64,000 nucleotides of DNA from Flavobacteriales bacterium. Its GTDB lineage: Bacteria > Bacteroidota > Bacteroidia > Flavobacteriales_D > Sanyastnellaceae. Below the pieces are notes generated by a model. The model did not search any database, was not told where the DNA came from, and was given only the letters and a program-made list of their open reading frames with translations. Below are positions 17,803 to 27,316 of this stretch, one piece after another. Each line of letters starts with the position of its first letter. The first letter of the stretch is position 1. Both the position numbers and the translations under genes were made by a program. The stretch spans positions 67,363 to 131,362 of the forward strand of contig JADKIZ010000014.1 in assembly GCA_016722445.1 (NCBI GenBank), in the 5' to 3' direction.

Positions 17803-20139
17803 ATGATTATTCTGAATGCCAGAATTGCTGTTTTTTCTCTGATGATTCTGCTGATGGTTTTGATGTTTGTTCCGCCCTTGCACGGTCAAACCACATTGCA
17901 ATTGAAATGTGAAAAGGAAGAAATCGATGCGTTCTGCCGTTCTGATCATTCGTATTCAGACATTGTTCAGATAGACATTGAAGGGTCAGGTCATGACGTG
18001 AATTGGAATAAACTGGCGCGCGCACTTGCTGAACTTCCGGCCCTTTGCGATCTAAGGTTACTCAATAATTCTTTCGAGGCTCTGCCCAAAGGAATTTCAT
18101 CTTTGAAAAAACTGAATGAACTCACAGTCATCGGTAGTGATGAATTACCCATGGAATCTTGTTTGAATGTGTTCGCGGATTTACCGCTATTGAAGAAAAT
18201 TACATGGGAATTGTACGAATTGGATGCCGTGCCTTTCGATATTATTTTATTGGAACAGGTTGATACTGTAGTCATCGTTGATGGGCAACTTGCTGATCTG
18301 AGAAAATTTTATCCGGATGTTTTAACTGATCAGGAGTTGGAACATCGATTTTCGAAAATGGCGGTGCCCGCAACATTGGTTTCAACAGTTCCGATAGAAG
18401 TAGAATTCATCACATTAATCGAACAAATACCGGAAGCGATTCGGACAGAAGATCACACGACAGAGGTTACTGACTATTTTGATCTTCGATATCACCGTGC
18501 AAGAAAAATCGATCCTCCGGCCGAACCTTGGACAAGACTTTATACCCATGTTATTCCTCCATTGGAAAATGTACAAATCGAAAAGGAATTTTTTGAGGTG
18601 GAATGCGAAACGCCGACAATTGTTTGCTCGGAAAAAGGTGGAACTCAAGTCATCATTCCACCAAATTCTTTTGTTGATGTAAATGGAAATCCGGTCATTG
18701 GAAATGTGTTAGTGGAATACCGAGAGTTTCTTGATGTGGCAGACCAAATACTCAGCGGAATACCCATGTCTTTTACGGAGGATGATGATGTTTCACTATT
18801 CCGCTCGGCGGGTATGTTTGAAATCAATGCTTCTAAAGATGGCAGCGAAATTTTTCTAAAAGAAAATGCCCAAATGACCATTAATTTTCATTCTGTCGAT
18901 TCATTGGATCGATTTCAGTTCTATGCCTTTAATGACACATCAAACACTTGGGTTGATTTGGGCAATGCAAATTTGGGAAGGGTTGATGTGAACTTGGAAG
19001 AATACAATTATTCTAGTGCTGCTCATTTTTATAATGGCTGGATTCATAGAGGGAATACCCTACCAAGACCAGATACAACCCTTTTTGCACAGCGTTATGA
19101 AAGCCTGTGCTATACCCATACTAGAAGAGATTTGAAGACCTACGAATCAGGAATTGAATATGGGTATTGGAAGGTTCGTTCGCATGAATTGCGGTTGAAG
19201 AAAATCAGAAGATCTAAGGGTAGGGTAATTTTCACTTTGGAGGGGTCTTATAGCGGTAACCCGGAGATGAAAAAAATCCACGTGGATGATTGGCGGCTTG
19301 TTTCGAACATTTCAGTTAAAATACTTCGGAAAGATTTTCACCGAAAAAGACTTTTTTGTGATATCCGAATCTTGGAAGGGGATGGCTGTTATGTGCTTCA
19401 ATTGAAGGATGACACGTCCTTTTCACATCTGCAAGTGATGCCGTTGAAGAGTTATCGTAAAAAAGGAAGAACGTACTATGAAGACCGAGACTTGAAATTG
19501 GATGCTTACAAAAAGGCATTAGCGACACGCGAAAAACAATTTAACAAAGGCCTGAATAAATACAATCGGCTGTTTATTCGTAAAGCGATAAAAAGAAATG
19601 AAAATTGGGTGAAGTGGAATTGGAGTACAACAAGAGCAATGATGACCATTGAAGAAAAAAAAATGAATCAAGTGGAGTGGGATGTTTATTGCGATTCGAT
19701 CCAAAGGTTGGAACGACAAGATTTTGCTATGGCTAAAGTGAATGCCGCGAGTTTTACTAGAAGTTTGAGTATCGATGGATTTGGAATTTATAATTGTGAT
19801 CAAATAGAACGGCTTCAGAATCCTGTTGTGATTGCTGCCAGTTATGAAAATCAATCTGGAAATCGGGTTGATGGTAAATGCACATATGTCATTGATAGAA
19901 ATATCAATGGTGTTTTGACTTATGATGGTTATAGACAAATGAGCCCCAAGAGATTTGCACTTGATCCGGAAAGTGTTCAGGCAATTGTCGTCGTTGATAA
20001 AAATGGTCAAATAGGAATTGTAGATATTAATCACTTAAAAACGCTAAGTCTCGAGGATCAAGGTAGATACACCCTAAAGCTGGAGTCGGTCGAAACCCCA
20101 TTATCTGTCACTGAGTTTAGAAATTTGATCGGTATTTGA
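17803..20139 (+). CDS. Secreted leucine-rich-repeat protein with ZU5-like beta-sandwich, function unknown
   Basis: The ATG at 17803 gives 778 residues starting with a signal peptide (FSLMILLMVLMFVPPLHGQ). Residues about 60-180 are LRR-like (LPALCDLRLLNNSFEALP, ISSLKKLNELTV). A beta-sandwich around residues 270-400 has GGTQVIIPPNSFVDVNG, GNVLVEYREF and LFRSAGMFEINA, a pattern resembling ZU5-type domains seen in secreted Bacteroidota proteins. The C-terminal third is charged and unrecognised. There is no T9SS sorting domain, so the protein may stay periplasmic or outer-membrane associated. It stands alone, with no obvious operon partners. A TTG at 17773 opens the frame but lacks the signal-peptide context. 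Confidence 0.8.
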   Translation: MIILNARIAVFSLMILLMVLMFVPPLHGQTTLQLKCEKEEIDAFCRSDHSYSDIVQIDIEGSGHDVNWNKLARALAELPALCDLRLLNNSFEALPKGISSLKKLNELTVIGSDELPMESCLNVFADLPLLKKITWELYELDAVPFDIILLEQVDTVVIVDGQLADLRKFYPDVLTDQELEHRFSKMAVPATLVSTVPIEVEFITLIEQIPEAIRTEDHTTEVTDYFDLRYHRARKIDPPAEPWTRLYTHVIPPLENVQIEKEFFEVECETPTIVCSEKGGTQVIIPPNSFVDVNGNPVIGNVLVEYREFLDVADQILSGIPMSFTEDDDVSLFRSAGMFEINASKDGSEIFLKENAQMTINFHSVDSLDRFQFYAFNDTSNTWVDLGNANLGRVDVNLEEYNYSSAAHFYNGWIHRGNTLPRPDTTLFAQRYESLCYTHTRRDLKTYESGIEYGYWKVRSHELRLKKIRRSKGRVIFTLEGSYSGNPEMKKIHVDDWRLVSNISVKILRKDFHRKRLFCDIRILEGDGCYVLQLKDDTSFSHLQVMPLKSYRKKGRTYYEDRDLKLDAYKKALATREKQFNKGLNKYNRLFIRKAIKRNENWVKWNWSTTRAMMTIEEKKMNQVEWDVYCDSIQRLERQDFAMAKVNAASFTRSLSIDGFGIYNCDQIERLQNPVVIAASYENQSGNRVDGKCTYVIDRNINGVLTYDGYRQMSPKRFALDPESVQAIVVVDKNGQIGIVDINHLKTLSLEDQGRYTLKLESVETPLSVTEFRNLIGI

Positions 20140-20339
20140 GTAAGAGTGAATAGATTTCGCTTTCGTAATGTTCCTCAGTCCATTAGAACCTTGGAGTCAT
20201 TCTTCCCACATCATTCGTTGTCCTGCTTTTGTAATAGATTAGAATTCACACGGGGTTTTGATGTCACGGTCTTGATTGTGGATTTTTTTTGGCAATGCTA
20301 TTTCTATATTTTTGGTAACACTTTACCAATAATGCCATT

Positions 20340-21053
20340 ATGAAATACATCATTACAGTTTGTTCTTTTTTCATAGTCTTTTTTGCGAACGCCCAATGCA
20401 GCCTCACTGTTCAGTTCGTCCAAACCCCTGTTTGTGCTGGTGAAGATTTGTCTTTCGCTGGCTACAGCACCGGAAGTTGCCCAGATGCTGCGTATTGGGT
20501 CTATAACTGGAAGTACAATTCTGGACAAGTTTTATTGATAGACACCCTTTATTCAATTGGCGATTCCTCTTTCGCTTTCATGTCATTGGACATCTATGAA
20601 ATATTAATGGATGATCTTACTGTAGAAGTGAATGCCTTTGATGTTTCTGACATGGAAGTAGGATCAAATTATTATGAACACCTCGTGTCTGCTCCATTAT
20701 TTCCACTGTCAATATTTTATTTTGGACCGTTGACCTCTTGTAATCAATTGGCGGAATTGGAAATTAATGGTGGAGTGGCTCCTTATGAAATTTTAAGCGA
20801 TGGTCTGCCTTTGTTTACGTTTAGTCCTTCGCCGGGAATTTTCTCGCCAAGTTTGACTCAGGTGATTATACCATCCAAATTATTGATGCTATGGATGCAC
20901 ATTGGATTCTGCTGCACCTTATCACGAAACAATAACGGAGAACTACACCCAGAAACAGCAGAACCTTTGGAAAATGGTGTGCCTTTTTATTATCAAGGGC
21001 TGTGCTCTCCAACATCTGTGCAGAATGAGCTGTGCCAATGCCAATGTTTATGA
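20340..21053 (+). CDS. T9SS secreted protein, N-terminal fragment (frame-broken gene)
   Basis: ATG at 20340, signal peptide (MKYIITVCSFFIVFFANAQ), then about 170 residues of Ig/PKD-like sequence ending near FSPSL (about 20856). Beyond that this frame is probably wrong for a stretch. The next frame reads DSGDYTIQIIDA, a typical end of such a domain, and the third frame continues YGCTLDSAAPY. Each step is repaired by adding one base. The piece LENGVPFYYQG, later in this same frame, also looks like genuine protein. The gene continues as the feature at 20902-23298. Confidence 0.75.
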   Translation: MKYIITVCSFFIVFFANAQCSLTVQFVQTPVCAGEDLSFAGYSTGSCPDAAYWVYNWKYNSGQVLLIDTLYSIGDSSFAFMSLDIYEILMDDLTVEVNAFDVSDMEVGSNYYEHLVSAPLFPLSIFYFGPLTSCNQLAELEINGGVAPYEILSDGLPLFTFSPSPGIFSPSLTQVIIPSKLLMLWMHIGFCCTLSRNNNGELHPETAEPLENGVPFYYQGLCSPTSVQNELCQCQCL

Positions 21054-23298
21054 TGGTGGTTGGTTTTCTTTCTCCTCCGAAAACTTCAACAACGCGGCGA
21101 TCACCTTCATTCCGGACTCGATTTTTGGTATCTACATCAACTATGGGGAATATTGTTTTGAAGTTTACGAATCGCTGGACGGAACTTGCACGAACTTGAA
21201 CTCTGTTTATTGCGGATGTGCTCAGGGAGGGCAACTCAATTTGGGAGAATATTTTAATTTGATTCCGAATACCACATATTACGTACTGCTGATGACATCT
21301 GCTGATTTTTCCTATATCGTAGTTGATCTTGCTGATGAATTTGTCTACAACGCAGGATGCTCTGATATCAATTCATGCAATTACAATCCAGAACCACACG
21401 AATATGAAGTTTGTTTATATCCGGGCTGCATGGATCTGACAGCATGTAATTACGATGCATTGGCTACTTGTGAAGATGGTAGTTGTATCTACGCTTCGAG
21501 TGTTTTCGCCCAAGCTTTCTTCGATGAAGATGCAGATGGAAATTGGGATATCTATTCTTCTAACCCTGAGGACGCCTGGGCAGGTAGTGGCTACTTTACA
21601 ATCATTGAAACGGGTCAAATCATTTATCCAGACATGCTTGGAACATTCACTGTTGGAGATATCCCCGAGGGTGCGTATACCCTTTCTTTTACAGATCCAA
21701 ATGGCTATTGGCAACTGAATGGTGATGTGATCGCCATGACTATTCCTTCCTGTGATGAGATTTTAATTCCTTTGGAAAGCACGAGTGGAGCATTTGCTCA
21801 ATATAGTGCGGTGAATGAATCTGTGATGTCCACTTTCATATGTGTAACAGGAACAACTCCTATTATAAGTGTGCACAATGCAGGCTCAATGCCATTGAAT
21901 GCGGTTTTGACTTTCGGCTTTGATAGTTCGATTGACTTAGCAACTAGTTCATTGGCTACTCCATTTGATGAATTTACCGATAGCACTGCAACCTGGTATA
22001 TAGAGAATCAGGACCCGGGTAGCGTTGTTAATTATGGTCTTGTCGTGCAAGGCCTAGATTCTGATCATGTCGGTGAAATTTATGAGTTTGTTTTTCATAT
22101 TGATTTTTATTCAATAGATGGAAGTTTGCTGGACTCTCAGGAGTGGATCGTTGAAACCATTGTGACGTGCAGCTATGATCCGAATGTGAAGCAGGCAATT
22201 CCAATTGGCTATCGGGATGAGCATTTCATTTTAGCAGGCGATGAAATCGAATACACGATTCAATTTCAAAATACTGGAAACGACTTCGCGCATGACATCA
22301 CAATTGTCGATTCTTTGGACCTAACTAAATTTGATTTAAGCACATTTCTTCCTGTGCTAGGATCGCATCCATTTAGCACTGTTGTGAATGAGCAAGGTGT
22401 CGTGCAATTTCTATATGATAATATTCAACTTCCCGGCCTGTCAATGAATGAGGAGCTATCACATGGTTTCGTGACATTCAAAATTCAAACACTTGGTGAT
22501 TTGATGCCCGAAACAAATATTCTGAACTATGCATCTATTTATTTTGACACCAATGATCCAATTGTGACCAACACATACCATCACACTATTTTCAGTTGTG
22601 AATGGATGCCTCAACTACCGGATTTTGCGGATGCATGTGAAGGCGATTTTGCAACTCCAACGATAGACGAGACATATGTGGATCTTTTTGAATGGTCCGT
22701 GGATGGCGTTTTTGCTGGTTACGAATCTCAAATCACAGAAGACTTTACTTCTGGCACACATGAAATCTCTTTGATCGTGTCGAATCCATTATGTCAGGTA
22801 AGCAGTGTACTTGAAGTAAATGTTGCAGATGCACCTTCTGCTCAAATTGAATGGGATACGCAAACAGAGTGCATAGTCGCCTCGCCTGGCGAAACCTATC
22901 AGTGGTACTTTGGATCCACTTTGCTCAAAGGACAAACAGAACAAACACTTTGTTTGGGAGAAGACTTCACACAAATTGGAACTTATTACTGTATCGTAAC
23001 CAATGCAGAAGGTTGTTCAACGGAGTCCTTTTTGTTCTTGTATTTTTCTGTTGATGATCAGGATTCACGCTTAGGTGCATTTTATCCAAATCCGCTGAAG
23101 GATATTTCAACACTTGTTTTGCCTGATGGCACAAGAGAAGTTTTAGTTCATGGCGTTTCGGGCGAATTGGTAAAATCATGGATTCCGAATTCGAATGTTC
23201 AGCAACTCAACAGAACAGAATTTGCAGCGGGTATGTACACGATTACACTAGAACATCATAATGGGAGTCATATCATGATTAAAATGATCGTGGAGTAA
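20902..23298 (+). CDS. T9SS secreted Cys-repeat protein, C-terminal part (frame-broken gene)
   Basis: This is the main part of a roughly 987-residue secreted protein that starts at 20340; the TTG at 20902 is not a true start. From about 21035 the frame is convincing (CANANVYDGGWFSF). It has a PPC-like domain, two Cys-rich repeats (GCSDINSCNY, GCMDLTACNYDALATCEDGSC), an SdrD-like part (DEDADGNWDIY), and a CSYDPNV...HFILAGDEIEYTIQFQNTGND domain. Ig-like sequence with CQVSSVLEVNV comes next, and a T9SS type A sorting domain (GAFYPNPLKDIS ... IMIKMIVE). Order and sequence match the second half of the 1,484-residue protein at 7289-11743, so the two are paralogues. A terminator follows. Confidence 0.85.
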   Translation: MDSAAPYHETITENYTQKQQNLWKMVCLFIIKGCALQHLCRMSCANANVYDGGWFSFSSENFNNAAITFIPDSIFGIYINYGEYCFEVYESLDGTCTNLNSVYCGCAQGGQLNLGEYFNLIPNTTYYVLLMTSADFSYIVVDLADEFVYNAGCSDINSCNYNPEPHEYEVCLYPGCMDLTACNYDALATCEDGSCIYASSVFAQAFFDEDADGNWDIYSSNPEDAWAGSGYFTIIETGQIIYPDMLGTFTVGDIPEGAYTLSFTDPNGYWQLNGDVIAMTIPSCDEILIPLESTSGAFAQYSAVNESVMSTFICVTGTTPIISVHNAGSMPLNAVLTFGFDSSIDLATSSLATPFDEFTDSTATWYIENQDPGSVVNYGLVVQGLDSDHVGEIYEFVFHIDFYSIDGSLLDSQEWIVETIVTCSYDPNVKQAIPIGYRDEHFILAGDEIEYTIQFQNTGNDFAHDITIVDSLDLTKFDLSTFLPVLGSHPFSTVVNEQGVVQFLYDNIQLPGLSMNEELSHGFVTFKIQTLGDLMPETNILNYASIYFDTNDPIVTNTYHHTIFSCEWMPQLPDFADACEGDFATPTIDETYVDLFEWSVDGVFAGYESQITEDFTSGTHEISLIVSNPLCQVSSVLEVNVADAPSAQIEWDTQTECIVASPGETYQWYFGSTLLKGQTEQTLCLGEDFTQIGTYYCIVTNAEGCSTESFLFLYFSVDDQDSRLGAFYPNPLKDISTLVLPDGTREVLVHGVSGELVKSWIPNSNVQQLNRTEFAAGMYTITLEHHNGSHIMIKMIVE

Positions 23299-23328
23299 TA
23301 ACTGATGTTTAGTTCTATGAAGATATAT

Positions 23329-23353
23329 AAAGGGCCGCTAGCAGCGGCCCTTT
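23329..23353 (+). terminator. Intrinsic terminator after the secreted Cys-repeat protein
   Basis: AAAGGGCCGCT (23329-23339) and AGCGGCCCTTT (23343-23353) form an 11-bp perfect stem with a 3-nt loop, 31 bp after the stop codon. The flanking A/T runs make it potentially bidirectional. Confidence 0.85.
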
Positions 23354-23471
23354 GCATACACATCTGCTTAGAATCAATACGCATTTTCCAAATTCTCATC
23401 AAAGACATACGTTTACTCATTCGGTTGTGATTTGTAAAACCAACTATTCACCTTGAATATAAATTCGCGAC

Positions 23472-24419
23472 ATGAAAAAATTATTGACGTGCATATTCAT
23501 TCTTGTTGCAGTTGTTCAAACACATTCACAGACTGCTGCTTCTTATGGTTTTGGCGCTTCTCTTGGCACTTATAATAGTATCCAGGATATAGGAACAGAC
23601 GCGACTGTGGCTGGTGATGACTTGTTTGATACTGCCATACCTATTGGTTTTACATTCGGCTATTGTGGCACAAATTACGTACAGCTCTATGCGTCCTCGA
23701 ATGGATATGTGTCACTACCTAACGTGCTTCCTTCATCTGGAGCACCATCCGCTTCGAACAATATGAATTCTGTTCAGTTACTCACTTTCGGCACTGGTTT
23801 ACTTTGTCCTTTCTGGGATGATCTTGATGGTACCGGAAGACACGCCTACTATGCTACGTTAGGCAATGAACCAAACAGGGTTTTTGTTTTTGAATGGGTA
23901 GAGTTTGGACTTTATGGAGGTTTGTCTGGTGCTACAAATGACACCTTGAATTTTCAGATTAAATTATATGAAACATCCGGTACCATCCAATTCTGTTATG
24001 GACCGCACAATCAGCCGTCACTTTCTGCTACCATAGGGATTTTCAACTCGAACACGGATTATCAGACGCTAGACGAACCCTCGTCAAATCCGACACCTTC
24101 TGCTACCGATTTCACTGGTAACATCAATTCACTGCCTGCTGATGGACAAGTTTACACCTGGAGCCTCGGACCCATTGCTGTGGAGGAGACATCAATGGTT
24201 AGTGTGACGGATTATCCCAATCCTTCTGAGGGTAAAGTGAATTTGATGGCATCTGAGTCCATCGATTGCATCGTTATTTATGATGCGCTCGGCCAAATGA
24301 TAACAACAGATTTTCCACGGACGAAACACTTCTCATGCACATTTGAAGAAAGTGGTTGTTATTTCATGAAAGTGATCACCGAACATGACACAATCATGAA
24401 ACAAATCAATGTTGATTAG
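23472..24419 (+). CDS. Secreted protein with T9SS type A sorting domain
   Basis: 315 residues: signal peptide (MKKLLTCIFILVAVVQTHSQ), then a beta-rich domain of about 210 residues. Its motifs (DDLFDTAIPIGFTFGYCG, LYASSNGYVSLPN, CPFWDDLDG, FQIKLYETSGTIQFCYG) match the N-terminal module of the giant protein at 7289-11743. That suggests a shared ligand-binding or nidogen-like fold. The C-terminus carries VTDYPNPSEGKVNL ... MKQINVD, the T9SS type A sorting signal. It is a simple one-module cargo protein. The gene is flanked by terminators on both sides and appears monocistronic. Confidence 0.9.
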   Translation: MKKLLTCIFILVAVVQTHSQTAASYGFGASLGTYNSIQDIGTDATVAGDDLFDTAIPIGFTFGYCGTNYVQLYASSNGYVSLPNVLPSSGAPSASNNMNSVQLLTFGTGLLCPFWDDLDGTGRHAYYATLGNEPNRVFVFEWVEFGLYGGLSGATNDTLNFQIKLYETSGTIQFCYGPHNQPSLSATIGIFNSNTDYQTLDEPSSNPTPSATDFTGNINSLPADGQVYTWSLGPIAVEETSMVSVTDYPNPSEGKVNLMASESIDCIVIYDALGQMITTDFPRTKHFSCTFEESGCYFMKVITEHDTIMKQINVD

Positions 24420-24536
24420 ATCTTTTGATTCGGAATTATGTGTTTCGATTGATTGTTTTGAACCGAATTATTTTCACATGCATAGTCAATAATTGAAAAT
24501 TACTGTTCATTTGATTAGAATAATATCTCAAATAAT

Positions 24537-24560
24537 AAAGGCCGCGTCAAGCGGCCCTTT
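24537..24560. terminator. Bidirectional intrinsic terminator between convergent genes
   Basis: AAAGGCCGC (24537-24545) and GCGGCCCTTT (24551-24560) pair with one bulged base and a 5-nt loop. The structure lies between the convergent stops of the T9SS gene (24419) and recQ (24579). Confidence 0.8.
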
Positions 24561-24578
24561 ATCGTTATGGAATAAGAA

Positions 24579-25088
24579 TCAATTCCCCACTTCACTCATA
24601 AACTTAATTCTCATCAATCGCAGTGGTTCTTCTTCATAGTCGCCATCAAAGTATTCTTCGGCAGCGCGAATTTCATCTGTTTCGGATTGCATGAAATACT
24701 CCATGATTTCATCTTGCTGATCTTCATCAAATTCTTCATCGATGAAATATTGAATGTTGAGTTTTGTACCAGATGATACAATGGTCTCTAATTCCGTGAG
24801 TAACTCATCCATGCTTTTACCCAATCCTTTTGCAATGTCTGGAAGAGGTATGCGCTTGTCAATATTCTGAATGATCTGAACTTTTTGAAGACTCTTGTTA
24901 CCCGCGGATTTTACAACAAAATCTACCGGACGTTCTATTTCGTTTTCATCAACATAATGTTTGATGAGATCAATGAAAGGCTGTCCGAATTTTTGTGCTT
25001 TACCTTTTCCAACTCCACCGATTTGCGCAATCTCATCCAATGTGATTGGATACTGTGTGCACATTTCTTCCATGGCAGGATCCTGCAC
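24579..25088 (-). CDS. recQ: RecQ helicase, C-terminal HRDC part (frame-broken gene)
   Basis: 169 residues forming the HRDC domain and C-terminal tail of RecQ. MCTQYPITLDEIAQI and GGVGKGKAQKFG are the helix-hairpin-like core of HRDC, and an acidic tail (DEEFDEDQQDEIMEYF) follows. The apparent start is not real. Upstream in the same frame the DNA encodes IPPYVIVQDPAMEEM, the usual continuation of LRQRLAKEKK. That sequence is the end of the previous frame at 25033-26775. Removing one A from the A8 run (T8 at 25106-25113) joins both into a 731-residue protein. Confidence 0.9.
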   Translation of the reverse strand: MQDPAMEEMCTQYPITLDEIAQIGGVGKGKAQKFGQPFIDLIKHYVDENEIERPVDFVVKSAGNKSLQKVQIIQNIDKRIPLPDIAKGLGKSMDELLTELETIVSSGTKLNIQYFIDEEFDEDQQDEIMEYFMQSETDEIRAAEEYFDGDYEEEPLRLMRIKFMSEVGN

Positions 25089-26775
25089 AATAACATATGG
25101 CGGGATTTTTTTTCTCTTTGGCTAAACGCTGACGGAGATCTTTGAGCATGGTGAACAATGCCTCGTCGACTGCGCCACCACCTTGTTTTGGAATGATCAA
25201 ATCATCATCATCTGTCTCTCCGATTTCTTCTTCTTTCACAACCATGAATGGCTGTGGCTTTTTCATAAATGCGTTACCTTCCGGTGTGATCTTGAGTGTG
25301 CCGTACGTTTCGATTTCTTTCATCACCAAGCCACGTACGTACATCTGACGCACAATTGCATTCCAGAATTTTTCATCTGAATCTTTTCCTTCTGCGAAAT
25401 ATTTACTGAGGTGGCCTTTGTATGTAGTGACTTCAGATGTTTTTATTCCGGCAATCACTTTGCATATAAATCCTGCTTTGTGAAGTTCTTTGAATTCACT
25501 GATGCACTCCAATATCATTTGCACTTGTTCGCTTCCATCGAATCTTTCTTTCGGATTCCGGGAATTGTCATCCATGCCCGCACCTTCGCCATTCACTGGA
25601 TCCCACTCTTCACCAAAATAGTGAAGCAAATATTGTCGGCGACTCATCGAAGTTTCTGCATATGCAATCACTTCCTGTAACAACAACATTCCAATCTCTT
25701 GTTCAGCCACAGGTTTTCCCTGAAGGAATTTTTCAAGCTTCTCAATATCTTTTGGAGAGTAAAAAGCAATACAAACACCCTCACCTCCATCTCGTCCCGC
25801 ACGTCCCGTTTCTTGATAATACGACTCCAAACTTTTTGGAATGTCGTGGTGAATGACAAATCGAACATCGGGTTTGTCGATACCCATACCAAACGCAATG
25901 GTTGCACAAATCACATCTACATCCTGCATCAGGAATTTATCCTGAACCTTACTGCGTTGTCCACCATCCATTCCGGCATGATATGGAAGCGCTTTGATTC
26001 CATTTACCTGCAATAGCTCTGCTATTTCTTCTGTTTTCTTTCTGCTTAGACAGTAAATGATACCGCTCTTACCGCTATTCGCTTTGATGTATTGTATAAT
26101 CTGCTTACCAACGTTTGCCTTTGCTCGTATTTCATAATAGAGATTGGCTCGGTTAAATGACGCTTTGAAAACCTTTGCGTCGAGCATCCCTAAGTTTTTC
26201 TGAATATCCTGCTGTACCTTAGGTGTTGCAGTTGCCGTCAATGCCATGATCGGGCAATCTGCTATCTGTTCAATGATCGGACGAAGTCTGCGATATTCTG
26301 GTCGAAAATCATGACCCCATTCTGAAATGCAATGGGCTTCATCTATCGCTACAAAAGAAATTTTTACACCACGGAAAAACTCTACGTTTTCATCTTTATT
26401 CAAAGACTCTGGTGCAACATAAAGGAGTTTACACTTACCTCCCATGATGTCACTTTTCACCTGTGTAATCTCTGTTTTGTTCAAAGACGAATTGATGAAG
26501 TGAGCAATACCATCAGTTTCACTGAATCCACGGATGGCATCAACCTGATTCTTCATCAATGCGATGAGCGGAGAAACAACAATCGCTGTTCCTTCCAACA
26601 TCAGCGCGGGTAATTGATAGCACAAGGACTTGCCTCCACCCGTAGGCATGATCACAAACGTGTCATGGCGCTCGAGCACTGCGTTGATCACATCTTCTTG
26701 AAGTCCTTTAAATTTACTGAAGCCGAAAAACTGCTTCAATGCTTCCTTTGGAGAAAGCCCAACTACTGTTTGCAT
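25033..26775 (-). CDS. recQ: RecQ ATP-dependent DNA helicase, helicase part (frame-broken gene)
   Basis: Superfamily 2 3'-5' DNA helicase used in recombination and replication-fork repair. Walker A is MPTGGGKSLCYQLP, motif II is AIDEAHCISEWGHDFRPEY with the RecQ aromatic loop, and motif VI is QETGRAGRDG. The region that normally holds four zinc-binding cysteines reads ETSMSRRQYLLHYFGEEW then NGEGAGMDDNSRNPK, with none of the four. The winged-helix region follows. The frame runs off into NPAICYCAGSCHG at 25033 because of an extra base in the A8 run at 25106-25113. Divergent from kdsD across a 541-bp gap. Confidence 0.95.
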   Translation of the reverse strand: MQTVVGLSPKEALKQFFGFSKFKGLQEDVINAVLERHDTFVIMPTGGGKSLCYQLPALMLEGTAIVVSPLIALMKNQVDAIRGFSETDGIAHFINSSLNKTEITQVKSDIMGGKCKLLYVAPESLNKDENVEFFRGVKISFVAIDEAHCISEWGHDFRPEYRRLRPIIEQIADCPIMALTATATPKVQQDIQKNLGMLDAKVFKASFNRANLYYEIRAKANVGKQIIQYIKANSGKSGIIYCLSRKKTEEIAELLQVNGIKALPYHAGMDGGQRSKVQDKFLMQDVDVICATIAFGMGIDKPDVRFVIHHDIPKSLESYYQETGRAGRDGGEGVCIAFYSPKDIEKLEKFLQGKPVAEQEIGMLLLQEVIAYAETSMSRRQYLLHYFGEEWDPVNGEGAGMDDNSRNPKERFDGSEQVQMILECISEFKELHKAGFICKVIAGIKTSEVTTYKGHLSKYFAEGKDSDEKFWNAIVRQMYVRGLVMKEIETYGTLKITPEGNAFMKKPQPFMVVKEEEIGETDDDDLIIPKQGGGAVDEALFTMLKDLRQRLAKEKKNPAICYCAGSCHGRNVHTVSNHIG

Positions 26776-27316
26776 TTGAATACTATTTGGTAACGTTCAT
26801 AAAAACCTACTGGGATATTGCCGTTAAATCACCCGATTGTTTGGGTTTTTCCCCGGTGGCCTCCGTAGTGCCGCTGATACAGGGTAGCATCAGTTTTCCA
26901 AAGTGGTTTCTAAATTAGGTAATTTTCTTCCTTATACCAAAACGTTTAAGTAAAACTACATTCCTCTTTTTACGAAGAGCCATTGCTCTTTAAAAAAACG
27001 GAACGCGAATGTAATCACACAAACTGCTTTTTGAAAATCTTTTTTGAAAAATATAGTGTGTTCATCTTCAATGCGCAAATGGCCCTTTTGACGGGCTTTT
27101 CAGGCCGCACGAATGATGTAAATTATATCTGCAATACGTTGAAGTGTCACACGATTATGACTTATATTCTTTCTTCATGTTCTAACTATCGATGTTTTCT
27201 TTCTGCTGTTTTATGGCCTTTGCGCATATCTCCGGAGCGATTGTCATATAGGTCTGGGAAAAAAACATTGTCCTTTTTATGCCTCAGGTGCATCTTTGCG
27301 ATCTCAATTTTCTGCG
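26776..27316. other. Intergenic region between divergent recQ and kdsD
   Basis: 541 bp without a convincing gene. It contains a small hairpin ACCC/GGGT followed by T5 (26831-26850), a CTGAT/ATCAG stem (26874-26893) in a GC-richer patch, and a GCCC/GGGC hairpin followed by TTTT near 27079-27096. An open frame from 26983 on the plus strand overlaps kdsD and has no coding character. The structured patch could be a small RNA or leader, but I recognise no known family. Confidence 0.4.

Noticed and set aside
19519..20034. 171-codon minus-strand frame
   Set aside because: Shadow of the LRR/beta-sandwich gene, Ile/Asn-rich with no start context.
25033..25113. Programmed frameshift in recQ
   Set aside because: Needs a net +1 shift on A8 with no stop or stimulator in place, and RecQ is not known to use recoding; a one-base homopolymer error is simpler.
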